Source: Hanleya hanleyi (taxonomy: Eukaryota > Mollusca > Polyplacophora > Lepidopleurida > Hanleyidae). Taken from it: a DNA stretch of 64,000 nt. A program made the translations under genes and the position numbers. The notes below the pieces were generated by a model. The model worked only from the letters and a program-made list of their open reading frames with translations. It was not told where the DNA came from and did not search any database. The DNA lies in the NCBI GenBank assembly GCA_036873755.1, contig JAVTVY010020614.1, positions 1 through 64,000 on the forward strand, in the 5' to 3' direction. Positions 25,301 through 33,481 of the stretch are shown here, in pieces; within the stretch, counting starts at the first letter, position 1; the number at the start of each line of letters is the position of its first letter.

Positions 25301-26880
25301 CATCAGTGATTATTTTATAATTCGCAGAACTACAAAAATCAGAATAAATAATAAATGAATAAACTGTCTTTCGTTTTGTGTTTACGCATGGTCCACACTT
25401 GAAATCAAAGATCATTCAGAAAAAGCATTCAGAAAAATCATGTTAACATAAAAACTGCTATTATTAATGAGTATTAATAGATAACGTTTTGAGATATTAA
25501 CAATACCATGATCAACATGGTTGTTTATAGAAATAGAAAATCCAAAATGAGCCCCCTACCAAACTTTCTGCGGTATCTCAGGAAAGACATAAAAATAAGA
25601 GCTGACACTCCGTGACTTTATAATCTGTCATATCACGCAGTATTTGCGGAGAAATTGCATCAATGAAAAATTCGAAAAATCAACAAAAAATGCCGTTTTT
25701 GAAAATGAGGTCACTGTGATGTCGTCAAAGCGGCCACCTTTGATTATTTCACATTTGCTGGTAGAGTTTGACCCAAGGGCAGAGTGTGGTAAGTTGCAGC
25801 TCCTTATCTGAAGGGGTGAGAGAAATAGTTAGCGGAGGGGGGGGGGGGAAGGAGGCGAAATGGTCCCTCCTCAGGCCTGGACAGGTCCCAGGTAGGGTTA
25901 CTCACCTGGGGACGTAGTTATGGCCTGTTCTTGAATCGGTAATACTCTGAAGTCGTCAGTGTAAAGATCTAACAGTTTCGTGTAATCCTTATCGCTGAGA
26001 TATTCACGAAACCGGTCATTTGCCTCTATTACGCCTTGGATCCACTCTACAAGAAAATGTCAAGATTAAGGCACATACAAAATGTCAATGGAGCTGCAGT
26101 CCTTCCAGACTGTAGCCACAGTTTAAGAATTGACAACTAAAATTCAGAAGAAAGAACGTTTATCCGGGATAATGAAGACGGATGCGTCTCGAATTATAGC
26201 ATTTTCTTGCTCTTTTGAATGTTTTCAATGGATCCAAACGTCGACAATGTGGAGTTCCGATGCAAAGTCTCGCTCTTTTGCCTTCCGGTTTCAATTACAC
26301 ACAAGGCCGAAAGTCACGACATTCTAAAAAAAGCCAGGGATCGATAGGAAAGTGCGAGATTATGTGAAATCATCGATTTTCGTATCGAAGCCTTGTTGTT
26401 TCGACTTCCTTCAAAATAGGCCATAAGTTCGAAGAGGGACGGATTGATACGAAATCTCACCCTTTCGTCTTTTCCACCCGTTGAAAAAGAGAAAAAATAC
26501 ATGAAATCTAGTGGCACCATTGTGCTTCAATAATCAGCACAGCACCTCGAGAATTTCTCTTTTGAGAATTTTGCACATATCCTTTCTACCGAAAGCCGTG
26601 AATAATGATCAATTCTTGGTCTGAAGCTTAAATGTTATTCTAATTTTCCGGTTGAGAATTTTCCTCCTCCGACATGGAACTTTATTTCTTTATATCAGAT
26701 GCTCCGAATGAGTTGGGTTGGTATTGGGCGGTGGTGAGGAAGCATAAAAAATGCTAGCGCACCGATCGAGAGCTATTTGTAATTTGGAAGAGACCTACCT
26801 TCTTCGGTCTTCGGACATTTTTCCCCATAACACCCAAGGATGACAAATGCAGTTAAGACGATAAATGCTTTCTGCGCCAT
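16284..26880 (-). CDS. Secreted SnoaL/DUF4440-like protein, gene 1 (4 exons)
   Basis: Exons 26880-26799, 26046-25906, 19801-19654 and 16374-16284 join in phases 1, 1 and 2 with GT-AG introns to give 153 residues and a stop. Residues 1-19 form a signal peptide (MAQKAFIVLTAFVILGCYG). The mature part follows the DUF4440/SnoaL-like NTF2-fold plan: an N-terminal helix (WIQGVIEANDRFREYL, 29-44), LLDLYTDDFRVLP at 52-64, a middle helix, a strand with AVVYFLWEAFDSDGKL at 104-119, and the final pair EIFKCVDGQLK and TYVDIWTPN at 127-146. Length is normal for a single NTF2-like domain. Mature cysteines are C22 and C131. The family includes enzymes and ligand-binding proteins, so no reaction can be named. 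Introns 2 and 3 (6.1 and 3.3 kb) are full of PLE, LINE and R1 sequence. I am confident of the structure and moderately so of the fold. Confidence 0.83.
16425..16500 (+). repeat. LINE/SINE-type tail with (TC)n in intron 3
   Basis: GTCGCTATATAGCTGAAATATTGCTGAGCGCG...TTAAACC then TCTCTCTC, in antisense to gene 1, about 50 bp before the exon 4 acceptor. The block B copy is at about 47580-47655. Confidence 0.75.
16620..18340. other. Intron 3 sequence, no exon seen
   Basis: It holds a composite repeat tail at 17024-17135: GTTTAACGTCGTGTTCAGTAAT, then a GTTGAAAGCGACGTTAAATC segment, then CACTCACTCAC. The minus ORF 17833-18075 contains a run of basic residues but cannot be joined in phase to exon 3 or 4, so I treat it as chance. 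It is duplicated at 47760-49490. Confidence 0.5.
18341..19578 (-). mobile_element. PLE copy P3, inserted only in block A
   Basis: A 5'-truncated PLE. From its 3' end at 18341 (ACAAGCGTCTAGTCC) it runs through the small membrane ORF (18302-18511 region) to an open RT frame at 18739-19512. That frame has motif B IPMGTNCAPLLADLYLFSYE, the YIDD box in TKRYIDDLLAVDN, and the C-terminus DLWRYVS. It lacks the upstream finger region. Block B is uninterrupted at the matching site (GCGAATTCACTGG at 49488-49500). It lies within intron 3 of gene 1, in the same orientation. Confidence 0.9.
19654..19801 (-). CDS. Gene 1 exon 3
   Basis: The acceptor is AATGTTTTCAG and the donor GCGAA|GTAAGT. It encodes residues 75-123, including LQLFLEKVGTMESTLEESLE and ILDARSDQAVVYFLWEAF. 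Phase 1 in and 2 out agree with both neighbours. The paralogous exon is 49569-49719. Confidence 0.87.
20262..20398 (+). mobile_element. PLE fragment, plus strand
   Basis: A short RT piece with the SNIPVGP-YGVYIS motif region, fused directly to LINE sequence at about 20398. The same fusion exists in block B at 50181-50317, so it predates the duplication. Confidence 0.75.
20398..20980 (+). mobile_element. LINE 3' end with nested PLE 3' fragment
   Basis: The C-terminal LINE region (SQKRFDQ...RMGHTRLTLEHLL...CHEDTVKHIL) is followed by 3' UTR and the tail GTCGCTATATAGCTGAAATA with TCTC repeats. In block A, 20597-20862 is a PLE 3' fragment on the plus strand that replaces about 100 bp of LINE sequence still present in block B (50516-50600). 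Confidence 0.8.
21151..21423 (-). other. Small membrane ORF downstream of PLE RT
   Basis: A reading frame follows the RT stop by about 160 bp. It contains LEHHDVLPASLKTVDRYSLA, a hydrophobic stretch MIVFLNLVLILLYG and SLDYGRGYSL. Versions of it occur at 18302-18511, 29573-29800, 59893-60120 and on the plus strand at 20600-20860. It may be a second PLE protein or simply conserved 3' UTR. Confidence 0.4.
21199..23545 (-). mobile_element. PLE copy P4, nearly complete but broken
   Basis: Reading in element sense, the N-terminal segment with PRILNDPEVR...YAVPNYFKF and CISYKYTKSIATK (23443-23243) leads to MTGDLDVVNDKDLKLLLMKG and KFVIVPADKAPNNIIFI (23246-22578), then the LTPKMHKSPYKARFIAGS finger motif. 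Next come WDFSTLYTTIPHH (motif A, 22521-22243), IPMGTNCAPLLSDL (motif B), YIDD (motif C) and DLWRYVS (22215-21583). Frames are broken near 22575, 22240 and 23245. No GIY-YIG endonuclease was recognised on either side of the RT. It sits in intron 2 of gene 1. Confidence 0.88.
23546..24370. other. Sequence between PLE P4 and the LINE
   Basis: About 98% identical by eye to 62272-63070. It may be the 5' flank of the PLE carried along in the duplication. No gene was recognised. The ORF at 23678-24013 does not keep its length in the second copy. Confidence 0.5.
24375..25200 (-). mobile_element. LINE with RNase H domain, 5'-truncated
   Basis: The ORF at 25180-24617 has the RNase H tail of a non-LTR element: FPEAKAILLTLEGI, then DILFCWLPRHVGHKGNTEAD (the usual W-PgH-g--GNe-AD block), DFRPSICTCVRQLF, and the C-terminal IRRCRIGHTRLTHEHL motif. 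The start of RNase H, the RT and the endonuclease are missing. The 3' UTR ends with the reverse of the GCTATATAGC...GACGTTAAACC tail and TCTC repeats at 24375-24430. An I/Nimb-type clade is likely but unproven. Confidence 0.85.
25181..25345. repeat. Diverged tandem pair of about 110 bp
   Basis: GAATATTGAAAATAACAATATGATCC...TTTTATAATT at 25164 recurs as GAATATTGGAAATAACAGTGTCATCC...TTTTATAATT at 25276. The second genomic copy at 63870-64000 runs off the window. Confidence 0.55.
25540..25899 (+). repeat. Dispersed repeat R1 copy touching exon 2
   Basis: R1 features are present: CTACCAAACTTTCTGCGGTAT, TGACATCG-like middle, G12 tract, and the CAGGTAGGGTTA terminus at 25888-25899. The repeat ends about 5 bp from the exon 2 splice donor of gene 1. 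Confidence 0.6.
25906..26046 (-). CDS. Gene 1 exon 2
   Basis: The acceptor is ATTTTCTTGTAG and the donor CCCCAG|GTGAGT. It encodes residues 28-74: EWIQGVIEANDRFREYLS, DKDYTKLLDLYTDDFRVLP and IQEQAITTSP. This is the most diagnostic part for the DUF4440/SnoaL-like family (N--F-eyl---D---L--LYtdD--vLP). Confidence 0.88.
26799..26880 (-). CDS. Gene 1 exon 1 with signal peptide
   Basis: ATG at 26880; a positively charged K4 and a hydrophobic core AFIVLTAFVIL, with predicted cleavage after CYG (19/20). It ends at GAAG|GTAGGT. Phase 1 matches exon 2. The 5' UTR is unknown. This is the only in-phase upstream exon that I can find. Confidence 0.82.
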
Positions 26881-26980
26881 GGCGAAAATATGTCATCTAC
26901 AACGACCAGAATGAAATATTACACTCGACCTTGACACTATTGTAGTCGAACAGGGGGAAAATAACTCAGATAAAACTACA

Positions 26981-26987
26981 ATTTATA
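26981..26987 (-). promoter_or_regulatory. Possible TATA box for gene 1
   Basis: On the minus strand this reads TATAAAT, about 100 bp upstream of the exon 1 ATG. The region is AT-rich, so chance is a serious alternative. Confidence 0.25.
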
Positions 26988-27294
26988 ATATTCATTGTTG
27001 GGCGAGAGAACATTTCATCCCAGTTAAAACCACATGATGCATGATCTGGCGGGGAATCCGTATGGGTAAATTAAAGAATTGCAAGTACATCTCGTATTTT
27101 ACATTTGTTTCATTACCCGCAGTTATCCAATTGATTTTGGACTAGCAGGAATAAGTCTCATTTGCAGCGAAATATTTGCTGTCAGCTTCCTGTGTGAAAT
27201 GCAGTAAAATTACTTTACATAACCTTGATAACAACTGACCGTTTCAGAAAATCATTCAAAAAGATAATTTCCCAAACAGACGGAGAAGTCAAAT

Positions 27295-27610
27295 TGCCTA
27301 ATTCAGAATTTTTCTACCACTCAGCAGCGAATAATTTCCAACGCAGCAGGGGAAGCAAACTGCTTATTAATAATAAGTTACAATTGTCCTACCTCTCAGT
27401 GGCGAATAACTTTCAATCTAGAAGGGAAAACATCATGCTTAATTTACAATTGTGCTACATCTCTGCAGCGAATAACTGCCGACCTATAAGGGTAAAACAT
27501 ATTCCTTAATTTACAATTGTGCTACCACTCTACAGTAAATAATTTCCTATCTATAACAGAAACACGTTATGAATAATTTAAAAGTGTCCTTCTTCTCAGC
27601 AGCGAGAAAC
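27295..27610. repeat. Minisatellite of about 65-bp units
   Basis: Five imperfect units share TTTACAATTGTGCTACCTCTC, AGCAGCGAATAATTTCC and a short A/G-rich spacer. The ORF at 27225-27509 reads through three units because unit changes keep the frame, which gives a spurious repeat protein. Confidence 0.75.
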
Positions 27611-27847
27611 CAATGCAATGCTTACCAATGCAATGCTTACAATGCCGCTCCTAACTTTTATCTGCTTTTAGCAGTCAAACCCGGAGATTTATATATCTAC
27701 ATTTTCCCCTCAAATGGGATACGCGGAAATTTCTGACTGGTTGATCCAATATTTGATCGCAATATCCGTATGCTGTTAAGGTAGGCTGTCCTGTAATATG
27801 CCACTGCAGTTATTATTTACCAGGTGCCAGCTGGGATTAGGAAGGTA

Positions 27848-28068
27848 ACGCTTATGCCGGTGCTAGGGGCCGTGTGGTCATATCATCCAAGTTGCCACAT
27901 GAACAGGTACAATAAAAGCGTACCTGAGATACAACACATATCACGAATCGTTAGATTCTTGGTATGTGCTTTAGAATAAGTTAACCAGAAGACTATTCTG
28001 GGAAGTCATGTGACGCAGTCAGTATGTCGGCACCTCTTCCCACTTCCCTTATATGTGTTGTAATTATA
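27848..28068 (+). mobile_element. Diverged PLE-type 3' fragment
   Basis: CGCTTATGCCGGTGCTAGGGGCCGTGTGG ... CACATGAACAGGTACAATAAAAGCG matches the reverse complement of the PLE 3' region (CCGCTTAACCCGGGGCTAGGGGCCGTATG ... CATATGAACAGTGACAATCAAAGCG). Close copies lie at 35408-35627 and 35035-35158. Confidence 0.6.
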
Positions 28069-28119
28069 CGCCAATCTATTTTTCAGTGTTAATTCTCGAT
28101 TGGGGGAGGGGGGATAGAA

Positions 28120-28435
28120 TTAAGGTTTAACGTCGCGTTCAGCAATATATAAGCTATATAGGGATTATTAAACAAAATTATAAGTATTCAAATTAATGAC
28201 TGAGTAGTCCAAAACATTAAAACATACGCACATTAAAACTTATGCAACAAAACGATTTCTCTCAAATAACCTAAGACACAGTTTTCCCTCACCCGACCAA
28301 ACAGATTTTTCAAAGTAGTCGCTCGATAAAAAGAATCTCTTACAATCTTAAAATCTATACAGTCGATAAGAATATATTTCACTCAATATCTTGCGACTGG
28401 CTTTTTTTTAGTAAATGTTCGTGAATTAATCGTGT
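28120..28435 (-). mobile_element. LINE 3' end fragment
   Basis: The tail TTTAACGTCGCGTTCAGCAATA is followed by the LINE 3' UTR and the last coding codons, matching 24400-24720 with more divergence. Confidence 0.8.
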
Positions 28436-28439
28436 TTAT

Positions 28440-28980
28440 TATACCTCATGTAAATTCGTAATGTGTTCATTGGTTGACAGTCTGTCACGTGCCATTCTAC
28501 AAATCGTGATGTTCAGTGATGATCAGTCATATCTTGCCTTACCGTTGAATAAATGTCATGTACCACGGCAGAGCGTTGAACATGACAAATTGTTCCACGG
28601 CAACATCTGCCGGACCAAGAGTTGGCTCCCACAGTGCGCGCGCCAACATACTTCCCGAAACGAAGATTGATGTGTATCTTCGTCGACCTGATGTGTATAC
28701 GTCGGCCCGTCGGTGATATAAATTAGTGAATGTGATTTGGTAATTGACTGAAATAAATTTGGCATCTTTTGAAAAGGTACGTAAGATCACCGAGAACGTT
28801 ACTCATCCAAATTATGCGATTGAGTCTACAAACAGGCCTAGATCGAACAGTCGATCTTGACACGACGTTTTGAGACCAACAACGGTCGCGCAGTGTTGAA
28901 CACGATATGCTTATTTCACCGTACCATCGTCATTCACATGATTATAAAGTCCCCATTTTATTCAAAAAGGACATTCGGCA
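28440..28980. other. No gene recognised
   Basis: Overlapping ORFs at 28461-28670, 28539-28790 and 28556-28765 lie on opposite strands over the same DNA and none has family features. Confidence 0.4.
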
Positions 28981-28984
28981 TAAT

Positions 28985-29134
28985 AAAACAACTATAGCAT
29001 GTTACAGAGTGGGACATCACGATTTTTCAGCTTTCGACAAGTGATGTACAACTCGCACTGCGCGCTCGTTGTAATCACTTGTCGAGAGCTGACAAATCGT
29101 GATGTCCCACTCTATAACATGCAATAATTGTATA
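28985..29134. mobile_element. Long near-perfect palindrome (MITE-like)
   Basis: GCATGTTACAGAGTGGGACA TCACGATTTTTCAGCT... on the left pairs with AGCTGACAAATCGTGATGTC CCACTCTATAACATGC on the right. Arms are about 60-65 bp with few mismatches and enclose a short centre around CACTGCGCGC. There is no coding capacity. Confidence 0.85.
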
Positions 29135-29536
29135 ATGGCCGAATCTATGAAATTCTCGTACCATCCTGAGTGGTATTAGAATATTTCGAACGCGCTCGAA
29201 CACTTTCACGTATAGAATATTTTTAATAGACCATTGTTTAAACCCAGTTAGAATTATAACGATTTCTATAATATGGCGTACAGTTTACGTGAGTGTATAA
29301 GTTATTTTATTTTATTTTATAAAAACATACGTACAAATATGATGTCCCTTCCCTAGTATTGGAAGTTGCCCTGAAATTCAGTTAAGGATGTCCGCTTGTG
29401 GTAAATCAAAGTAATTAACTTTTGAATAATTTGTGTTTTTGCATTCATAACTGTGTAATATGATGAAAAACAAAGAAAAAATATAGGTTCGTGTGCATTT
29501 TTTAGCTGTAGCACTGTTGAATGGACTGACCCCATG

Positions 29537-29559
29537 NNNNNNNNNNNNNNNNNNNNNNN
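29537..29559. other. Assembly gap (23 Ns)
   Basis: Undetermined bases. A PLE fragment starts 12 bases after the gap. Confidence 1.
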
Positions 29560-29571
29560 CCAAAGGCGGAT

Positions 29572-30219
29572 ATCAATTGCAAGCGGCTAGTCCGTCATTC
29601 ATAATCCAGCCGTCGTCCATTAGAGAATATCCGCGTCCATAATCCAAAGATCTATTCCATTTTCCATATAACAGTATTAGCACCAAATTCAAAAAGACAA
29701 TCATAGTATACATAAACATAGGCTTGTTTCCTGCAAGAGAGAAGCGGTCAACAGTTTTCAATGATGCCGGCAAGACATCATGATGTTCCAAAAATATCAA
29801 ATCCGTATCGCTGATCGGTATTCTTAATCCATAATATTCGTTGTAAAGTCGTCATCTAAAGAATGATGTATCTCAGTCACGCTTTGATTGTCACTGTTCA
29901 TATGAGTACCATGAGGTTCTTGAAGTACATGGGTTCATACGGCCCCTAGCCCCGGGTTAAGCGGAATTAGACACAAGTTACGAAACGTAGCGCCATAGAT
30001 CTTGCACGCTACGTTCGTATTTTGCTATCAGCATGCGATATGTATCGCCAAATTTGAGAAACTTTGAGTGTAGGCGCTTGGTGGAATAGCCCTGTTTTTA
30101 AAGTTTCTGCACCAGTATTTTGTGACGTTGATTAAAATCGTCACATTTAACACATGATCTAGCAAATGCTACTAAGCGAGATATGTATACGCCATATGCA
30201 GGTCCCACTGGAATATTAC
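29572..30219 (-). mobile_element. PLE fragment P5
   Basis: 3' end with the small membrane ORF (29800-29573, the best preserved copy, 75 codons), the RT C-terminus (DLWRYVS region) and the thumb. It is cut at 30219 inside the segment for NIPVGPAYG, where the GPCR duplication block begins. Confidence 0.85.
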
Positions 30220-30231
30220 CGACGTGCCGAG

Positions 30232-31620
30232 ATCGGAATGTTCACCTGTAGGAAGCCCGAAACGTCATCACCCACGTGACATTACACCGAGGTGAGGCAG
30301 AGTCATTCATGTACATTAGGAATGATAGATTTTTTTTTATTTGTAGCTTTCCATCGCCGAGTTCGTTTGCGAATACCTATTTATATTTGTGATAATAAAA
30401 ATGTCGAAGTTGACGTATTTTGAACGCCTCTGTCTAATCTAATTTCCGAGTTATGTGGTTTTGACAATGTCCAGGCATGCGACGTCACCTGGTCCAGGAC
30501 GTCACTTCGCTCAACCTATTACATTTCTTCAAGCTGAGATAAACTATACTAATATATTAATGTCGCGTTTATGCAACGATAAACTATAGTCACATAAACT
30601 AATTAGTAGAGTCGTCATGCTATGTTGTACTATCTAGCAATTTCACAACCACCAATATAGCATTGATTGTCACGAATGAATTGAAAAAGAAAATAATACG
30701 CAATGGCTTTCGACATGGATTATCAGTGTTCTTTGTCTTGAAAGATAAAACGTGCGTTGAAATATCATCATGATATTAGATAAGATAAAATCCTGTTATA
30801 TTTGTGCATTGCCTTATATCACTAATGAGCCAAAAAGCACTATTATTCCTGCAGACCCAGTCCAAAGCTTGATTTTGCTCTCTACCTCGCATAATTTCTC
30901 AGTCAACATAAGCTCGCGCTGAGTTTGCTGGGTAAAACAATTTGAGTGTTATACAAACGAATCATGCTAACTAAACTACATCAATAATGGTTGCACAATG
31001 AATGGAAACCCTTTTTCACAAATGATTTGCCTGCACCGAAAAAGTGTGTGAGTAAATGATATTAATACGTAATTGTTAACCTGAAAGAGTTCCAGTTTAT
31101 ATTCTCTGCGCTAAAGCAGACGCGTGCAATCACGGTATTTCATCAACAGTAGAGAGCACGGTCATCTTTCTTGCGCCATTCTGTGAAGAGTTCACAGACG
31201 TAAACAATGTCCGCTGCACTGATTTCAGCATTCAGTGTCGTGATTGTCGTGACGGTAGCAAACAACCTCACATTTATAGGACTCGTCTTCAAAAACAAAC
31301 ACCTACAGACAGTGACTAACTGGATTCTCTTGTCCTTGGCTGTCAGTGATTTTCTCATGGGCGCCATTATTGCTCCAATCAGTGCGGTCTTTCTCACTGG
31401 CGTTCCTATTGTGGGAAATACATTCTGTGTAATTGTGGCGAGTTGCTGTTTTTGTGTTACTGTTGTCACTGCGTCCCACCTTCTGATTGTATCTTTGGAG
31501 AGATACGCTGCGATAGTTTATCCTCTTCACTACACGAATCTGGTTACAGAAAAGAAAATAAAGCTGTGTATCGCGGGATGTTGGCTCATACCGATTACAA
31601 TATCCAGTTTTCCAATGGTC
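30232..31620. repeat. GPCR duplication block, copy 1
   Basis: It is collinear with 33482-34660: GCCCGAAACGTCATCACCCA, the TTTCCATCGCCGA region, ATTTGAGTGTTATACAAAC, AGAGCACGGTCATCTTTC and then the receptor ORF. Identity is moderate (roughly 75-80%), so the duplication is old. Confidence 0.75.
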
Positions 31621-32164
31621 GGTTGGAATGCTGAAGAGCAATGGCTGGCTGCAAACAGTACACGTTGTCATGTTTTTAATATACTACCATGTTCATATTT
31701 GTACTTTATAGGAACGCCAGTTGTCGTCAACTGCATCATCGTTATAGGACTATACCTGTGTATTTTTAAAGTGGCAGCCAGACGTACCCGGCAAGTGAAT
31801 GTGATGCGGTCTAACAAGGATACACATGTGGGAAGTCACTGGACACAGCGTACAGATATCAAAGTTATTTTGTTTGCAACAGCAGCCTTTTTCATCTTCA
31901 CCAATATGCCAGTAGTCATCGCGGCTTATTCTCACTGCCACGTTTGGCATGAACTTCCAGAGGATGTTCCGTCCCTTCTTGTACTACTGATGTACTCAAA
32001 TTCTATGTTCAACCCATGGTATGGGCAACCGCAATATACGTAAGGCGTTGTGGTATTGCATCTGCAGAAACAGCTGTGTACGGAAAAAGTTTTTCGGACA
32101 AGACGATTTGGTACATACGATTGCCACTGTTGCTAGCCGAGCAAGACGTTTCCGAACGAAGTGA
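31207..32164 (+). pseudogene. Adenosine-receptor-like class A GPCR, frameshifted in TM7
   Basis: A single-exon rhodopsin-family receptor. ATG at 31207 follows an in-frame TAA at 31201. TM1 has VANNLTF (N1.50), TM2 LAVSDFLMG (D2.50), TM3 ends LERYAAIVYPLHY (E/DRY variant), then TM4 with W, SSFPMVGWN as in adenosine receptors, and a TM5 region YLYFIGTPVVVN followed by LCIFKVAARR. TM6 has FFIFTNMP, lacking the usual CWxP tryptophan. TM7 has SNSMFNPW. After NPW the frame is lost and ends at 32043. The adjacent frame from 32021 continues sensibly (MGNRNIRKALWY...) to a stop at 32164, so a small indel broke the NPxxY region. Either a pseudogene or an assembly error. The N-terminus is very short. 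Confidence 0.82.
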
Positions 32165-33480
32165 TGATTTATTGGCGAAGGTATTCGTGTTTCAGCTGTG
32201 ACAATGGTTGGTACATTTGTTTGCTTATAACGTTAACGTAGCTATGACAAATAATGTCATCATGAATTATCGCGTCAATTTGTTTTTCTTTCGAAAATAT
32301 CACTCTTGCCCGATAATCAAGTTCATAGTAACTTTTTTCCCCTTGTAAGGACGTCTACGATATGGCTGTTATCCCTAAGTTCTATCTGCGATTCCGACTG
32401 TGAGAAATAAACCGCATTTTCAGAGCTTGTGGTTTTGATCCTTGGGATATGGCGCGCAAAGCAAAGCATACAACCACATAAGCAAACCTTCAACTGAAAA
32501 TTAAGTGTAACATTTCTTGAAGCTTGTGCTGTGCGGATAATGCGACTCGTGGGAAGTAATCAAAGTAAAACAGTGCATGTTTCCTCCGCTCCATCCTTTA
32601 TCTTGGCCGTAGAGGATGGTGTATACCGATTCCTAGTGTGGACAGTAAGACGTGTGGTATCGTTGTGGTCAAACCTTTGTGACAGTCGTCTCAAAGTGTG
32701 TCTAACATCTCTGTTTTACATTCGTAGAAACATCTTAGTCTATTTTCAGGCTTCTGAATTTAGGGGTGCACTTGCTAGACCATGCCCATGTCTTATATTT
32801 TATGCATACCCTTAATGACCAAAATGTGTAATCGTGAATTTACCATTTTAAAGTGGAGTGCAGGTGACCGCTATACAACGGAAATCTGAACCAATCCTTC
32901 CTCCAACTCTAGCCTTGTGCTCTTCATCCTGTCCCAGTCATTGATGTAATAATTTGTTATCTTAATTTCCGTCGGTGTGAAAAAACAAAACGATGTCCGG
33001 TATGACTAAATGTCCGGCTCCTATCTTTTAATCCAGCTGATACATAGGATATTAGGTCCAATTACTGATTCCTAATTCACATGGTATAAACGGTTGGATG
33101 TTCATATATCTAGCACAATGGGTCTTTCCCAAGCATCTGTGTGAAACCAGTCAAATCAAATCCCGACATATTTGCCAGAGATTATTTGCGCAGATTATCC
33201 AGTTCCTAGCAAAGATGTCAAATTTAGCAAACATTATAATTGTTATCAACTTCGTTTGTCTAATTGAAGTTAAATTTCAATTTTCGCATGCCCATTATTA
33301 TAGTTCAACTATACTAATACCACATTACATAATTTGCGGTTCGCTGCATTTTTATACGAGGCGGATAATAAAATACAAATCTCAAATCAATGAGCAGGAC
33401 AACGTTGGGCTTTACATCCCAAATGCTGATTTAAATGAACGCGCAAAATGGAACGGAACAATTACATCGGATTCTTGAGC
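32165..33480. other. No gene recognised between the two GPCR copies
   Basis: ORFs at 32531-32815 and 33098-33478 have no recognisable domains, and there is no splice context that I can defend. Confidence 0.45.
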
Positions 33481-33481
33481 C

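Noticed and set aside
27225..27509. Repeat-protein gene
   Set aside because: The ORF is produced by a minisatellite and neighbouring units do not keep the frame.
28461..28790. Three overlapping ORFs as a host gene
   Set aside because: They lie on opposite strands over the same bases and have no domain or splice support.
30232..30290. Possible hammerhead ribozyme around CCCGAAACGTCATC
   Set aside because: The GAAAC part is there, but the CTGATGA core and a proper stem II are not; the second copy near 33490 is even less consistent.
31143..31671. Minus-strand ORFs across the GPCR
   Set aside because: They are antisense shadows of a clear receptor reading frame.
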